From: Acinetobacter sp. ANC 3781
GTDB taxonomy: Bacteria; Pseudomonadota; Gammaproteobacteria; Pseudomonadales; Moraxellaceae
NCBI RefSeq assembly: GCF_004331285.1
Contig: NZ_SJOH01000014.1
Location: 53,486 to 117,485 of the forward strand
Reading direction: 5' to 3'
Length of the DNA: 64,000 nucleotides
Within the stretch, counting starts at the first letter, position 1, and each line of letters begins with the position of its first letter. Both the position numbers and the translations under genes were made by a program. Below the pieces are notes generated by a model. The model had not been told where the DNA came from. It made no database searches and saw nothing but the letters and a program-made list of their open reading frames with translations. Below, in pieces: positions 29,536-37,844 of the stretch.

Positions 29536-29661
29536 TTAATGACAATGTCTTTCGCCAGTGCTTCTTTCATTGTGACAGCCATCGCTTGCTGTCCTGCCAC
29601 TGTGTGAATAAGCCATAGTTGTAACTAAAGTCAAAAGTACTAAAGCTATAATCTTGTCCAA
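29536..29661 (-). CDS. exported Cys/His-rich microprotein (41 aa)
   Basis: Starts with TTG at 29661 behind a GGGGG ribosome site. A short signal sequence MDKIIALVLLTLVTTMAYS is followed by HSGRTASDGCHNERSTGERHCH. The HSGRT-x-GCH-x(n)-HCH pattern belongs to a small, poorly studied secreted family found on plasmids and phages (YHYH-type or SHPGRTAADGCH-type). The clustered Cys and His suggest metal binding in the periplasm. It sits in a group of tiny genes inserted between tail genes. Confidence 0.65.
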   Translation of the reverse strand: MDKIIALVLLTLVTTMAYSHSGRTASDGCHNERSTGERHCH

Positions 29662-29909
29662 AATACCCCCTACATATTAATGTATGAGATTCATTTATAG
29701 CTGAAATAGGTTATTTATCAAACTTTTTAAATAACCAATCTTTAACCAAATTAACTAAAAAAATCATTAGATAAGTGTTCTTACATAAATCTTATAAGAT
29801 GCCGCTCTAATTCTTAATTATCTTACATTTACAGACATTGCTCATACGCACTAAATTAATTTATCACTTTACACTGGATTTAAGTTTTAGAAACGTAGAG
29901 GAAATTCAG

Positions 29910-30071
29910 ATGAAAAAGTATTCAAAAATTCTATTACTGACCATATTTGGCTTCACTGGTACAGTAGCTATTGCAGAAGAAATCCCACCCGAAGCCACTG
30001 CCGCTGCAGAGGCACAACAGGCTGCATTGGATTACCAACAAGATAATCAATCTAAAGCACCGAATGAATAA
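29910..30071 (+). CDS. small secreted hypothetical protein (53 aa)
   Basis: Begins at the ATG at 29910 with AGAGGAA upstream. A signal peptide MKKYSKILLLTIFGFTGTVAIA is followed by a 30-residue Ala/Gln/Glu-rich tail. It is the only plus-strand gene inside the tail region and carries its own terminator, the hallmark of a moron gene expressed from the prophage. Function unknown. Confidence 0.65.
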   Translation: MKKYSKILLLTIFGFTGTVAIAEEIPPEATAAAEAQQAALDYQQDNQSKAPNE

Positions 30072-30076
30072 ATTTG

Positions 30077-30101
30077 AGCCCTCAAATAGAGGGCTTTTTT
30101 T
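30077..30101 (+). terminator. terminator of the secreted microprotein gene
   Basis: AGCCCTC / GAGGGCT hairpin followed by seven T. Confidence 0.85.
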
Positions 30102-30114
30102 AGAGCTAAATAAA

Positions 30115-30453
30115 CTAACTCCATCTTCGCTTGCACGTGTTCTTCCATGCAAACTCAAAGTTTTCCGGATCGGTAAAACCTTCTATAAGAACTATATTCT
30201 GATCTACCATAATGAAACGCTTAAAGCCAGTGTAGGTATCGCGCTTTTTTATGTAATTAACTTCCCCACACCCCCCTACTTGATTTCGAAATATTACTAA
30301 ATCTGGGCCTGGTAATGATTTTCTAAGAAATTCTCTAGAATCCTCTTGTTGCTTTTCTTCTACCACTCCAAGATCGGATATTTGATTATCTGCATCAACT
30401 TTGCTGCAACTTGCCATACCCATTGCAAGTAACAGTAAAATTTCCCTCTTCAT
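30115..30453 (-). CDS. lipoprotein, 112 aa
   Basis: Signal peptide with lipobox MASC (Cys16) in MKREILLLLAMGMASCSK, so it is predicted to be lipid-anchored. The mature part has two more Cys residues (in GGCGE and NTCKRR) that may form a disulfide. It is unrelated to tail proteins around it and is likely a lysogenic accessory gene, possibly affecting the cell surface or superinfection. No family recognised. Confidence 0.65.
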   Translation of the reverse strand: MKREILLLLAMGMASCSKVDADNQISDLGVVEEKQQEDSREFLRKSLPGPDLVIFRNQVGGCGEVNYIKKRDTYTGFKRFIMVDQNIVLIEGFTDPENFEFAWKNTCKRRWS

Positions 30454-30543
30454 AGTCCTTCCTTTTCTTAATGACCCACCTTACCTTTATTTTTCACATA
30501 AAAAAACCACTCCGAAGAATGGTTTTGTAGAGTTATGTTTACA

Positions 30544-30630
30544 CTAATTAAACATTTGCCCAAATTGGTGAATAACCAACATCAGAGCAAGAGCTGAAGA
30601 CGATGTTACGAGCATTTCTACTGTATTCAT
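30544..30630 (-). CDS. membrane microprotein, 28 aa
   Basis: MNTVEMLVTSSSALALMLVI then HQFGQMFN. The start at 30630 has a very strong GGAGGGA site 6 bases upstream, supporting translation. The hydrophobic middle could span the membrane once. A nearby hairpin (CCACTCCGAAGAATGG at 30509-30524, behind an A-run) can end its transcript. Confidence 0.55.
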   Translation of the reverse strand: MNTVEMLVTSSSALALMLVIHQFGQMFN

Positions 30631-30788
30631 TATGATTCCCTCCTGCTTTTTATTGTTCTAATTTTATACATCATCATAAGAATTGTTATCAATACTAAAT
30701 AAATGGAACAAGTAAAAAATTATGACAAATTTCAAGCATTAAAAAAACCACCTTTCGGTGGTCATAACTTATACAAATATATGTCAGA

Positions 30789-30890
30789 TTAAATCGGAAT
30801 AGTTGTAATAGTTCTTTGTAGGTGGGAAATAATTATCATCCCAAAAATTAAAAATGTTAGAGCAATTGTTGTAGAGTTATATATTCGCAT
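30789..30890 (-). CDS. membrane microprotein, 33 aa
   Basis: MRIYNSTTIALTFLIFGMII continues with a short basic tail; one membrane span. A CCACC / GGTGG hairpin with T-run lies just downstream (30747-30766). There is no strong ribosome site, so this call is tentative. It belongs to the cluster of tiny genes at 29.5-30.9 kb. Confidence 0.4.
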   Translation of the reverse strand: MRIYNSTTIALTFLIFGMIIISHLQRTITTIPI

Positions 30891-31060
30891 TTATTCACTA
30901 TCATATGTATAGGTTCACAAGATACCTAACTACTGTTACAAAAGCAAACAACTTATTATTTTTAAATAATTTTTAGATAAAAAACCACCCTAAGATGGTT
31001 TTTCACCCGACTCTCCAGCCGTTTCCGACTCTCATCGATAAAAATATTATTTAGGCTAAA

Positions 31061-31108
31061 CAGGCACAAAAAAAGACGCTCATGCGCCTGTGGGGTTCTT
31101 TGTGCCTG
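31061..31108. repeat. long imperfect hairpin before the tail tube gene end
   Basis: CAGGCACAAA at 31061 pairs with TTTGTGCCTG at 31099, with a second GCGC-containing stem inside. It lies just past the tail tube stop and probably ends or stabilises that abundant transcript. Confidence 0.6.
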
Positions 31109-31114
31109 TATGGG

Positions 31115-31873
31115 TTAGACCGCTGCTGGAATCGTCACTACATGACCATAGAGACCTAATGCCGGATCTGCTTCTTTCGTCACATCCGATAAAGCCTGAC
31201 CTGAAATTTCATATTGTCCTAATTCTTCATGAATCAATGGGAACGTCGTTTCTGGTGATTTTTTAGTACGCCATAGTGTTACAGCCACATGCTCACCGTT
31301 CGCAGTATTAATCCCTTTAAAGAAGAGCTCATACTCTTTTTCAAAGTCGGATGCTAGTGTGGTATGTGTTACTGCACCAGTCGTATAACTCGCAAGAATC
31401 GGCATGGTGAGATCAGCCACATCATTAAAAATAACAGTACCGAATTTAGCATCCAATGTGTAATCTTCAACGCTAACCGTTTTAGGCGTACCACTGGTTG
31501 AATCCTTGAATGAAACCGTTTTTAAGTTATAACCATCCAGCTTGATTTCTTCACCTGCAACCACAGTACCCAGAGACACATCAGCTTCTGTTTTTGTTGG
31601 TACGGCATGTGTCATACCAGAGAGAATATATTCCATGTTTTCTGGATTAACTTCTTCGAGTTGCCCCGAGAAATTAACTGAGGTCGCATTGATCATGGTG
31701 AAGTCAGTGGTACGCTTACCAGTCATTGATTCTTTATGCTCAATAACATCAGCACCAATTTCCAATTCAAACTCAGGTACGTTACCAAGTTGACGCATAG
31801 CACCGGCGATGCCATTCACAATCTCAGATAAGTAAAACTTACCTTGCAGAGAGATATAGTTCTTTTTAGCCAT
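31115..31873 (-). CDS. major tail tube protein
   Basis: A 252-residue protein beginning MAKKNYISLQGKFYLSEIVNG. It combines a tail-tube-like beta core (FELEIGADVIEHKESMTGKRTTDF, then HVAVTLWRTKKSPETTFPLI) with a mid-region insert. It is expected to form the hexameric tube of the non-contractile tail. It starts one base inside the previous stop (TAATG), showing coupling. Place and length fit; I have no direct family hit. Confidence 0.75.
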   Translation of the reverse strand: MAKKNYISLQGKFYLSEIVNGIAGAMRQLGNVPEFELEIGADVIEHKESMTGKRTTDFTMINATSVNFSGQLEEVNPENMEYILSGMTHAVPTKTEADVSLGTVVAGEEIKLDGYNLKTVSFKDSTSGTPKTVSVEDYTLDAKFGTVIFNDVADLTMPILASYTTGAVTHTTLASDFEKEYELFFKGINTANGEHVAVTLWRTKKSPETTFPLIHEELGQYEISGQALSDVTKEADPALGLYGHVVTIPAAV

Positions 31874-32046
31874 TACTTTTCATCCCCTGTGATTTTCTTG
31901 GCTGGAGCAGCAATTTTTATTTCAGGTGCTTCCTGAATTGTGCCATCAGTCAGTAATTTCTTAATTTGGGCATCACTTAGCCCACCGACTACATCGCCTT
32001 TTTTGAAGCGACCGACAGGCCGAGTTGCCGTGTATTGTTTCGCCAT
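31873..32046 (-). CDS. small head-tail region protein, 57 aa
   Basis: Reads MAKQYTATRPVGRFKKGDVV and ends with a Lys/Ala-rich tail. The N-terminal 40 residues resemble those of the 112-residue protein at 33409-33747 (KQxxxxRPVGRFKKGDVVGGLSDAQIKKLL against KYIAKQSIGHFRPGQEIEGLEAKQLQALL), so the two are likely paralogues. It is coupled to the tail tube gene. Confidence 0.65.
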   Translation of the reverse strand: MAKQYTATRPVGRFKKGDVVGGLSDAQIKKLLTDGTIQEAPEIKIAAPAKKITGDEK

Positions 32047-32055
32047 GATTGGCTC

Positions 32056-32478
32056 CTAAATGAGTTTTTGAGATTCGAAAATAATAGTGATGTAAGCAAA
32101 GCCGGGACTGTAACCATCCCGAACTGAGATAAATTCCAATTCTTTACGTGATCCTTCAGGCTTCCAACCTGAAAGCAGTTCAATAACCTTTTCAGTTAAA
32201 AGGCCCGCCTCATCACTTACAGCTCGTCCATCTGTCATCTGTGATTGAGCATTCCGACAAGCCACTGTAACTGCCCATTGCTGGCCGATCTGGTTCATAG
32301 CACCCTTACCAGCACTGGATTTTTTATCGATACGCACAAAGTTGACGTGAGCTGATGGTGTAATCTGTGACATCTCAGTCGTGCTGACCGAGTTAAGTGG
32401 TGTGTAAATTTTTAGAAATTCTGGAATCTCTTTCAGCTTTTCTGCAATTTCATCACGCACCGCGAAGAAGGTGCTCAT
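32056..32478 (-). CDS. putative tail terminator/tail completion protein
   Basis: A 140-residue alpha/beta protein (MSTFFAVRDEIAEKLKEIPEF) directly before the tail tube gene and after the gpG-like gene. The tail terminator, which caps the tube and joins it to the head, sits here in Mu-type and lambda-type phages. The call is from place and size; it overlaps the upstream gene by 26 bases. Confidence 0.6.
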   Translation of the reverse strand: MSTFFAVRDEIAEKLKEIPEFLKIYTPLNSVSTTEMSQITPSAHVNFVRIDKKSSAGKGAMNQIGQQWAVTVACRNAQSQMTDGRAVSDEAGLLTEKVIELLSGWKPEGSRKELEFISVRDGYSPGFAYITIIFESQKLI

Positions 32479-32950
32479 CTATAAAACTCCCCACAATATT
32501 AAGAATTGAAGCTTCATCCTCGGCATCAATACCTAGAAAAGTTCTTGAGGGGATATTGACCTCTTTTACCTTTCGAAATTGACCACCAACAGCAAAAGTA
32601 ATGTACTGTCCGTTTTTAGGAGTGATGTGAGCACCGTAATGAAAAACATGTGCATAGGTTTGATTAGCACCCCATTCCACACCATTGTTAAGAACGTTGT
32701 GGCTCATACCGTTTACTAGATGCCCATCCTTACGACCAGTCTCCCCCCCTTGCAGGCGAGCACGCCAAGAGATTTTCCAAGGATTGCCATCAACATCACG
32801 TTGCCAAAGAAAGCGCTCTTGAGTTGACACAACCATTGCTTGACCAATTTCATCAAATAATCGATCTTTCAAGCTATCAAAGCTACCTAACTGCTTAAGC
32901 ACTGCTTCAATTGGTGAACTATCAGCTTGAATGGTTATTGCAAAAGCCAT
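32453..32950 (-). CDS. phage virion morphogenesis protein (Mu gpG-like)
   Basis: A 165-residue member of the phage virion morphogenesis family. The run QERFLWQRDVDGNPWKISWRA followed by GANQTYAHVFHYGAHI is typical of the gpG family, needed for joining heads and tails. The length matches. It stands in the usual order: gp36-like, gpG-like, terminator, tube. Confidence 0.82.
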   Translation of the reverse strand: MAFAITIQADSSPIEAVLKQLGSFDSLKDRLFDEIGQAMVVSTQERFLWQRDVDGNPWKISWRARLQGGETGRKDGHLVNGMSHNVLNNGVEWGANQTYAHVFHYGAHITPKNGQYITFAVGGQFRKVKEVNIPSRTFLGIDAEDEASILNIVGSFIDEHLLRGA

Positions 32951-32957
32951 AAATACC

Positions 32958-33401
32958 TCACTTCATGCTTGGCATCTGATCCAGGATAGAATCACCAAAT
33001 ACGCCACCGGTGTATGAAGTACCGATTGGCGCTGTTGATGGTCTGCCTTTGGGTTGGTCATCGCTGATTTGGTTACTAGTATCTAGAATTGCCAGTGAGT
33101 TTTTACCATCACGCACTCCCTTCAAGAAATCTATCGCCACCTTATAGCGTAGTTCAACCACCTCAGGTGCTGCTTCAAAATGGAGTTTATAACGCGCTAT
33201 ATCGCACACTAGTCGCTTCAAATTATTGGGCACATTTGGTAAGGGTAATGGGTAACGCACTGCTAAATATCCATCCACCTCTTCACAGGCATCCTGCAAA
33301 GATGTTTCTAATGGATCTGGAACATCAGCAGGAAACATCTGTGCAATGTTAAGAATGTTTTGACCAAATCGAGCGACCAAATCAGTTTTAGTCGCGTACA
33401 T
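32958..33401 (-). CDS. DUF1320 head-tail connector (Mu gp36-like)
   Basis: A 147-residue protein beginning MYATKTDLVARFGQNILNIAQ. It has the DUF1320 pattern of a helical start, DACEEVDGYLAVRYPLPL, then VCDIARYKLHFEA. DUF1320 proteins are the Mu gp36-type connectors placed next to the capsid. It is in the expected gene order. Confidence 0.85.
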   Translation of the reverse strand: MYATKTDLVARFGQNILNIAQMFPADVPDPLETSLQDACEEVDGYLAVRYPLPLPNVPNNLKRLVCDIARYKLHFEAAPEVVELRYKVAIDFLKGVRDGKNSLAILDTSNQISDDQPKGRPSTAPIGTSYTGGVFGDSILDQMPSMK

Positions 33402-33408
33402 AGATCAC

Positions 33409-33747
33409 CTACTTGGTTTCATCAGCAGGTTTTGAATCTGCTTTAGGTTTAGCGGCAGGCTTTGCCTTTTCAAGCTCAGCAATCTTTGCCTTCAGTTCAG
33501 CATTAATCTGATCTGATTTGACCTTTTCCTCAGTCATCAGCTTGTTTGCTGCCGTCAGCTCAGCATTAGCCTTTTCAAGCTCAGCTAAACGTGCAGCGGT
33601 TCCATCCTCTTTAACATCTTTCGGCTCTTGATATTCTTCAATAGCTCCAGATGCTAAAAGGGCCTGAAGTTGTTTAGCTTCAAGCCCTTCTATTTCCTGA
33701 CCTGGACGAAAGTGTCCAATCGATTGTTTTGCAATGTACTTTGGCAT
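33409..33747 (-). CDS. phage hypothetical protein, 112 aa
   Basis: An N-terminal domain of about 40 residues (MPKYIAKQSIGHFRPGQEI) is followed by a long Lys/Ala/Glu coiled coil and a disordered tail. The N-terminal part resembles the small protein at 31873-32046. Proteins of this type (HI1506-like) lie behind the capsid gene in Mu-like heads. Role unknown. Confidence 0.65.
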   Translation of the reverse strand: MPKYIAKQSIGHFRPGQEIEGLEAKQLQALLASGAIEEYQEPKDVKEDGTAARLAELEKANAELTAANKLMTEEKVKSDQINAELKAKIAELEKAKPAAKPKADSKPADETK

Positions 33748-33757
33748 GTATTTCTCC

Positions 33758-34831
33758 TTAAACGAATCCGCGACCGCCGACTAAACCGTTTTTGTTATTC
33801 GGAACAGCAAGTGGAGAAGATTCGGCAAGCAATTGAATGCTTGAAGGGTTCTTTTCTTGCCACTGGCCCAAATAGAATTCTAAAGCCTGGCCAAACGCTT
33901 CAACATTTTGCAATGCACAATGTGCGATCCATCCATTAGCATCCGAAACAAGACCAAAGAAGTCTTCAGGGATAAAACGATCAGATGTGCCACCCATATT
34001 GTGACTGACGTCATAAGTCCAGATTTCAATATTGTCCACTGTGCCACGGAATTGAGGCTTGTCGGCCTGGTCGAAAGTTGGAGTCAGTGGAACGCTAATA
34101 CCTGCATATGGGGCAATGAATTTTTCTTTGAACTCTGGATCTTTAATCAGTGTGTTGTACACCTTAGATGTAGTTAAAGCCATGATTGGTGATGTACCAG
34201 AATGTTCAATAGATAAGTCAATCATTGATTGAATATCTTTAACAGGTGTAGCGCCAAATTGTCCCCATTTGATTAATGGTGCGTAGTTACACGCTGGATT
34301 ACGCTCATAATCCACTTCATACATCGGGAAGTCAGCTGAAGCAAAAGTGGTTTTACCGTATAGAAGCACGTCACGCGCAATTAGTAGCTTCCGGTTTTCA
34401 ATTGACTGACGCAGATATAAAGCTTTTTGAGCCTGATCAATTAACAACAGATCTGCATCAGACAAACGATTTGAACCAGTTGCAATTACCCCAAATTGAC
34501 GTAAGCGTGCAATAAGTGCTGTGTTCTGCACTTCACTTGGCATAACAGTCATCATTGGTTTTAAGTAAGCCGGCTTTACGAATTTCACGTTGCCAGACTC
34601 ACCCACTTTAATCTGTCGACCCGCGGCAGTTGGAGTTACAAACGGTGCAAGTGGAGTCGCTGTATTCAACTCACCAACAGGAACTTCTTTTTTAGTGTAG
34701 GACACGCGCTGAGGGAAAAAGCGATCCATTAACCAGGTATCAACCTTCTGGGTGGTATCGGTCAGCAGCACCAGTTGTGGCACATCCAGCAATTCAACGG
34801 GTGCATTTTGAAATGTAAAAGTTTGACTCAT
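33758..34831 (-). CDS. major capsid protein, E family
   Basis: A 357-residue shell protein. The N-terminal stretch VQLVLLTDTT-like to TWLMDRFFPQRVSYTKKEVPV and the later FTPTFDQADKPQFRG-like region, with GRQIKVGESGNVKFVKPAYLKP between, are typical of phage major capsid protein E (lambda gpE type). It should build the icosahedral head. It lies just after a putative decoration protein and a protease, the usual order. Confidence 0.88.
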   Translation of the reverse strand: MSQTFTFQNAPVELLDVPQLVLLTDTTQKVDTWLMDRFFPQRVSYTKKEVPVGELNTATPLAPFVTPTAAGRQIKVGESGNVKFVKPAYLKPMMTVMPSEVQNTALIARLRQFGVIATGSNRLSDADLLLIDQAQKALYLRQSIENRKLLIARDVLLYGKTTFASADFPMYEVDYERNPACNYAPLIKWGQFGATPVKDIQSMIDLSIEHSGTSPIMALTTSKVYNTLIKDPEFKEKFIAPYAGISVPLTPTFDQADKPQFRGTVDNIEIWTYDVSHNMGGTSDRFIPEDFFGLVSDANGWIAHCALQNVEAFGQALEFYLGQWQEKNPSSIQLLAESSPLAVPNNKNGLVGGRGFV

Positions 34832-34834
34832 GTC

Positions 34835-35221
34835 TTAGTTCCCCACAACTTTACGAAGTTCGATTTTATTGACCAATGCCTGTGCACGTACTGCATCATA
34901 TTGAGCAGTGGTTAGTGCAACCCCATTCACAGTAACAACTGCAATATCAAATGCACCTTGTACATAGATCGGCATTTCAAGATTATTTGCAGCATGGTAG
35001 GTAGCTTGCTCAGCAGTAAAATCTGCTAAAGCAATCGCGTTCCAATCGCCAACCACACCTGTAGTAACGCTTGGGTGATCAGCCACATTATTTGCACCAA
35101 TGTTTAGCAAATCCCCGCGCTTGTACGCAGTAGCGGTTTTTACTTTGGCATTTTCGGTGCGAGTACCATCACCAACAACTAGTTGTTTGTTTTCAATCGT
35201 GCCTGTTAATAATTGGCTCAT
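34835..35221 (-). CDS. putative head decoration protein
   Basis: A 128-residue protein between the protease and the major capsid genes, where lambda gpD-like cement proteins lie. It is beta-rich with Ala, Val and Asn (ATAYKRGDLLNIGANNVADHPS). It shares a 4-base start/stop overlap with the protease gene. The decoration role is inferred from position and size. Confidence 0.7.
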   Translation of the reverse strand: MSQLLTGTIENKQLVVGDGTRTENAKVKTATAYKRGDLLNIGANNVADHPSVTTGVVGDWNAIALADFTAEQATYHAANNLEMPIYVQGAFDIAVVTVNGVALTTAQYDAVRAQALVNKIELRKVVGN

Positions 35222-36180
35222 GATTTAGCTCCTTGTTGCTGTGCTGCAGCAAATTTAGCGAAAGCTTGGTCTAAAGCTGATCCTTGTGGGGCTTGATCAC
35301 CCTCACCCCCTACTGCTTGATGACCAAACAAATGTGCAAATCCAGGAGGCACGGCTGGTGCTTTCTGCTCTGTCGGCTTAGTTGCTGCAAACTGACGCAA
35401 ATGCTTAGCGGAGAATGCAAAAGCAGAATCATCAAGATTCTTCATTTCCACAATATCTTCAGCACTGAATTCTTTGCCTAGGTCTTTACCCAATGCAGTG
35501 ATTTCAGCTTCACGTTTTGCAGCTGCAAATTGTTTGTTTTGTTCGGTCAAAGCATCAACTTGATCTTGCAATGCTTTCGCCTTGGCTTGCGCCTGCTCTA
35601 ATTCGGTCACATTTGTGTCCTCTGGTTGATTAAAGTTTTTTGGAGAGTGACTGGCAGCCACGGCGTTTGTATTATCATCTGCACCTAAGGCACAGAAAGA
35701 CACTTCACGAATACGACCACCACGGAAAACCGCAACAGGCGCTTGGAAGGTTCGGCCATTCACAATTACCGAGCCTTCCTTTACCTCTTCAACTGTGGTT
35801 GGATAGATTCGAACTGACATCTGCCATGGAAAATCATCATCAGAGTCTTGAGCAACCTGTGTACCAAACTCATTTGAAAGTAAATTACCTTCAATTTTCA
35901 GACCTTCGGCATGACTGACGGAATGAGAGTTGATTGCTCCAGCACGCTGACTGGTTCGATGTTCAAGTAGTGCAGGAATACGACCTTTGATTTGAATTGA
36001 ATCAAGATCAAATACAACCTTGTCCCAATACCAATGATCTGTAATCGCCTCACCGCTATAAGCAATACCCGAGAAGGTGCGTTTCTTTTTTCCATCTTCA
36101 GGCTTGTCTACACTGACTTGACCTAATTGGAAGCAAAACTGATCTTGCTCCTTTTTTTGCTTTTCATTTGGATCTGGCAT
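35218..36180 (-). CDS. prohead protease/scaffold fusion
   Basis: From the ATG at 36180 (GGAG 7 bases upstream) it has about 320 residues; 36207 is an upstream alternative. The first ~190 residues look like a phage capsid protease, with FSGIAYSGEAITDHWYWDK and PALLEHRTSQRAGAI (His-containing) and VSFCALGADDNTNAVAA. The rest is a coiled-coil, Ala/Gln-rich scaffold with an amphipathic end. Such fusions are cut after head assembly. Confidence 0.82.
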   Translation of the reverse strand: MPDPNEKQKKEQDQFCFQLGQVSVDKPEDGKKKRTFSGIAYSGEAITDHWYWDKVVFDLDSIQIKGRIPALLEHRTSQRAGAINSHSVSHAEGLKIEGNLLSNEFGTQVAQDSDDDFPWQMSVRIYPTTVEEVKEGSVIVNGRTFQAPVAVFRGGRIREVSFCALGADDNTNAVAASHSPKNFNQPEDTNVTELEQAQAKAKALQDQVDALTEQNKQFAAAKREAEITALGKDLGKEFSAEDIVEMKNLDDSAFAFSAKHLRQFAATKPTEQKAPAVPPGFAHLFGHQAVGGEGDQAPQGSALDQAFAKFAAAQQQGAKS

Positions 36181-36193
36181 TTCCATGCTCCAT

Positions 36194-36217
36194 AAAAAAA
36201 CCGCCAATTAAGGCGGT
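36194..36217 (-). terminator. hairpin before the protease gene
   Basis: ACCGCC / GGCGGT stem with T-run on the minus strand between two head genes; probably an attenuator. Confidence 0.6.
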
Positions 36218-36234
36218 CTAAATTTCAGAATTAT

Positions 36235-36636
36235 TTAAAGTTTTTGAATTAACAGGCTAAGCTTCTCTCTTGCTGCACACTTTGCATCAAAATGCCCATC
36301 GATATTCACTACAGCACTCAACGCATTAATGACCTCTATCTTCGTATCAAGAGCACAGTTTGTAAGTAGTTCCGATAGCTTTACCTTGGAGGCCTCATTA
36401 CCTAGCGCTCGACTTCCATTTGATACATCTGGATTTGTCGCTAAAGCATTTGAACCAAAACCACGACCTAATTGATGACAACCGTCTTCATCTACTTTTA
36501 AAGCCCCCATCAGAAGCATTCGAAGATCTGCTCGATCCTCTTTTGATTCTGCAACAATTGAATCGATGTTTAATCCAGTTAATGACATGCCATTTTTATA
36601 CAGGACACTCATTCCATTTTTTAAAATAAGCTTCAT
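36235..36636 (-). CDS. phage hypothetical protein, 133 aa
   Basis: A soluble protein with MKLILKNGMSVLYKNGMSLTG at its start and several Cys (CALDT, DAKCAA). No family recognised. It lies between the gpF-like and protease genes and has an attenuator-like hairpin behind it. It may be an inserted accessory gene in the head operon. Confidence 0.55.
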   Translation of the reverse strand: MKLILKNGMSVLYKNGMSLTGLNIDSIVAESKEDRADLRMLLMGALKVDEDGCHQLGRGFGSNALATNPDVSNGSRALGNEASKVKLSELLTNCALDTKIEVINALSAVVNIDGHFDAKCAAREKLSLLIQKL

Positions 36637-37842
36637 TTAATTCACCAATGTCTTCAATGTATAAACCATCTGCCCTTCGACCACTTCAATCGAAACAACT
36701 TCAAAAGACAGTCCAATTGGAAATAAAACACCAGTACCGACCTTCAATTCATTCAGATCAATACCTAAGCCCTTTGCATTCTCAACCTTGATCACAATGT
36801 CTGAAGCTGTATCACTCATCAATAATGGCGAATTAAGCTGAACAATTTGACCAACTTGATATGCAGCAACTTGATTAAAAGTTGCTGCACCCACCACGGT
36901 TGAAGCTGTATTACTTGCCACGGCTTGAATAGCTTTCATGTCATCAACTAACCATCGCTTCAAAACATCGTCAGCCAGTGAGCTTGTAGCTGAATTGAGG
37001 TAACTGGTTAATGCTGAATCATTGCCTTGAACATAGTCTAAGAAAGTTCGTATGGCACTTGGTCTAATGCTTGGATCAAGCGGAATAACCGTATTGGCCA
37101 CCGTGTCAAATAGGTCCCGAGTCTTATCATCCATAGGCGCAAACAAACTGGTCAGCTTTTTGGATGCAGTCCATTCGGCCTTAATGACCTGTTTCTGCTC
37201 AAGCAAGTACTCTTTATCAAGTGATGAAGCACTAATCTTTTTATCAACCAGTTCTTCCAGTTCACCAAACTGCAAAGGATGAGAACTCCAATCCAAAGCT
37301 TCAGCCACTTCTGGCAACTTATCATCAGGTGTAATGCCATATTTCAATGCTTCTTTTTCAGTTAAAGCAATCACTGTACAGCGACAACGAAACCCTAATG
37401 GTGGGTAGTGAGTCAGCCAGAAAGGGTGATCAATCGGCAATACAATACGATTCAAATCCAAATGAGCAGGACGTACACGACTATCATTGATAGCTGAATA
37501 CATGAGATAAGGACGTTTAGCCTTATTCCGTTGCTGCTGTTGCCATCGACCATGACCGTAAGCATTCTGGATATTGGTACGAAATACATTGTCCAGGTAA
37601 TGCTTAGGCAGAATGATTTCAGATTCTTCAATTAACTTTTGAAAGTCATTAAAAGTTCCACCGTCAGCAATGGATTTATTCACGGCCTTAATAACTGTTT
37701 CAATCTGCTCAAGACTCGATAAAAAGCTAACCGTAGTCGCCATCTGCCGAGTCTTTAGATCCATTGAGTAGAATTCATCTGGCAGCACGATCTTTTTGTT
37801 GTGAGCGTATTCTAGGGCTTCAAGGAATGTGACTGGCTGCAT
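36637..37842 (-). CDS. head morphogenesis protein (SPP1 gp7/Mu gpF family)
   Basis: A 401-residue minor head protein thought to help early head assembly and DNA ejection. The signature block is YLMYSAINDSRVRPAHLDLNRIVLP followed by YPPLGFRCRCTVIALTEKEA (Cys-Arg-Cys), the gp7/gpF domain core, near residues 110-170. It follows the portal gene by 2 bases, as is standard. Confidence 0.88.
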   Translation of the reverse strand: MQPVTFLEALEYAHNKKIVLPDEFYSMDLKTRQMATTVSFLSSLEQIETVIKAVNKSIADGGTFNDFQKLIEESEIILPKHYLDNVFRTNIQNAYGHGRWQQQQRNKAKRPYLMYSAINDSRVRPAHLDLNRIVLPIDHPFWLTHYPPLGFRCRCTVIALTEKEALKYGITPDDKLPEVAEALDWSSHPLQFGELEELVDKKISASSLDKEYLLEQKQVIKAEWTASKKLTSLFAPMDDKTRDLFDTVANTVIPLDPSIRPSAIRTFLDYVQGNDSALTSYLNSATSSLADDVLKRWLVDDMKAIQAVASNTASTVVGAATFNQVAAYQVGQIVQLNSPLLMSDTASDIVIKVENAKGLGIDLNELKVGTGVLFPIGLSFEVVSIEVVEGQMVYTLKTLVN

Positions 37843-37844
37843 AA

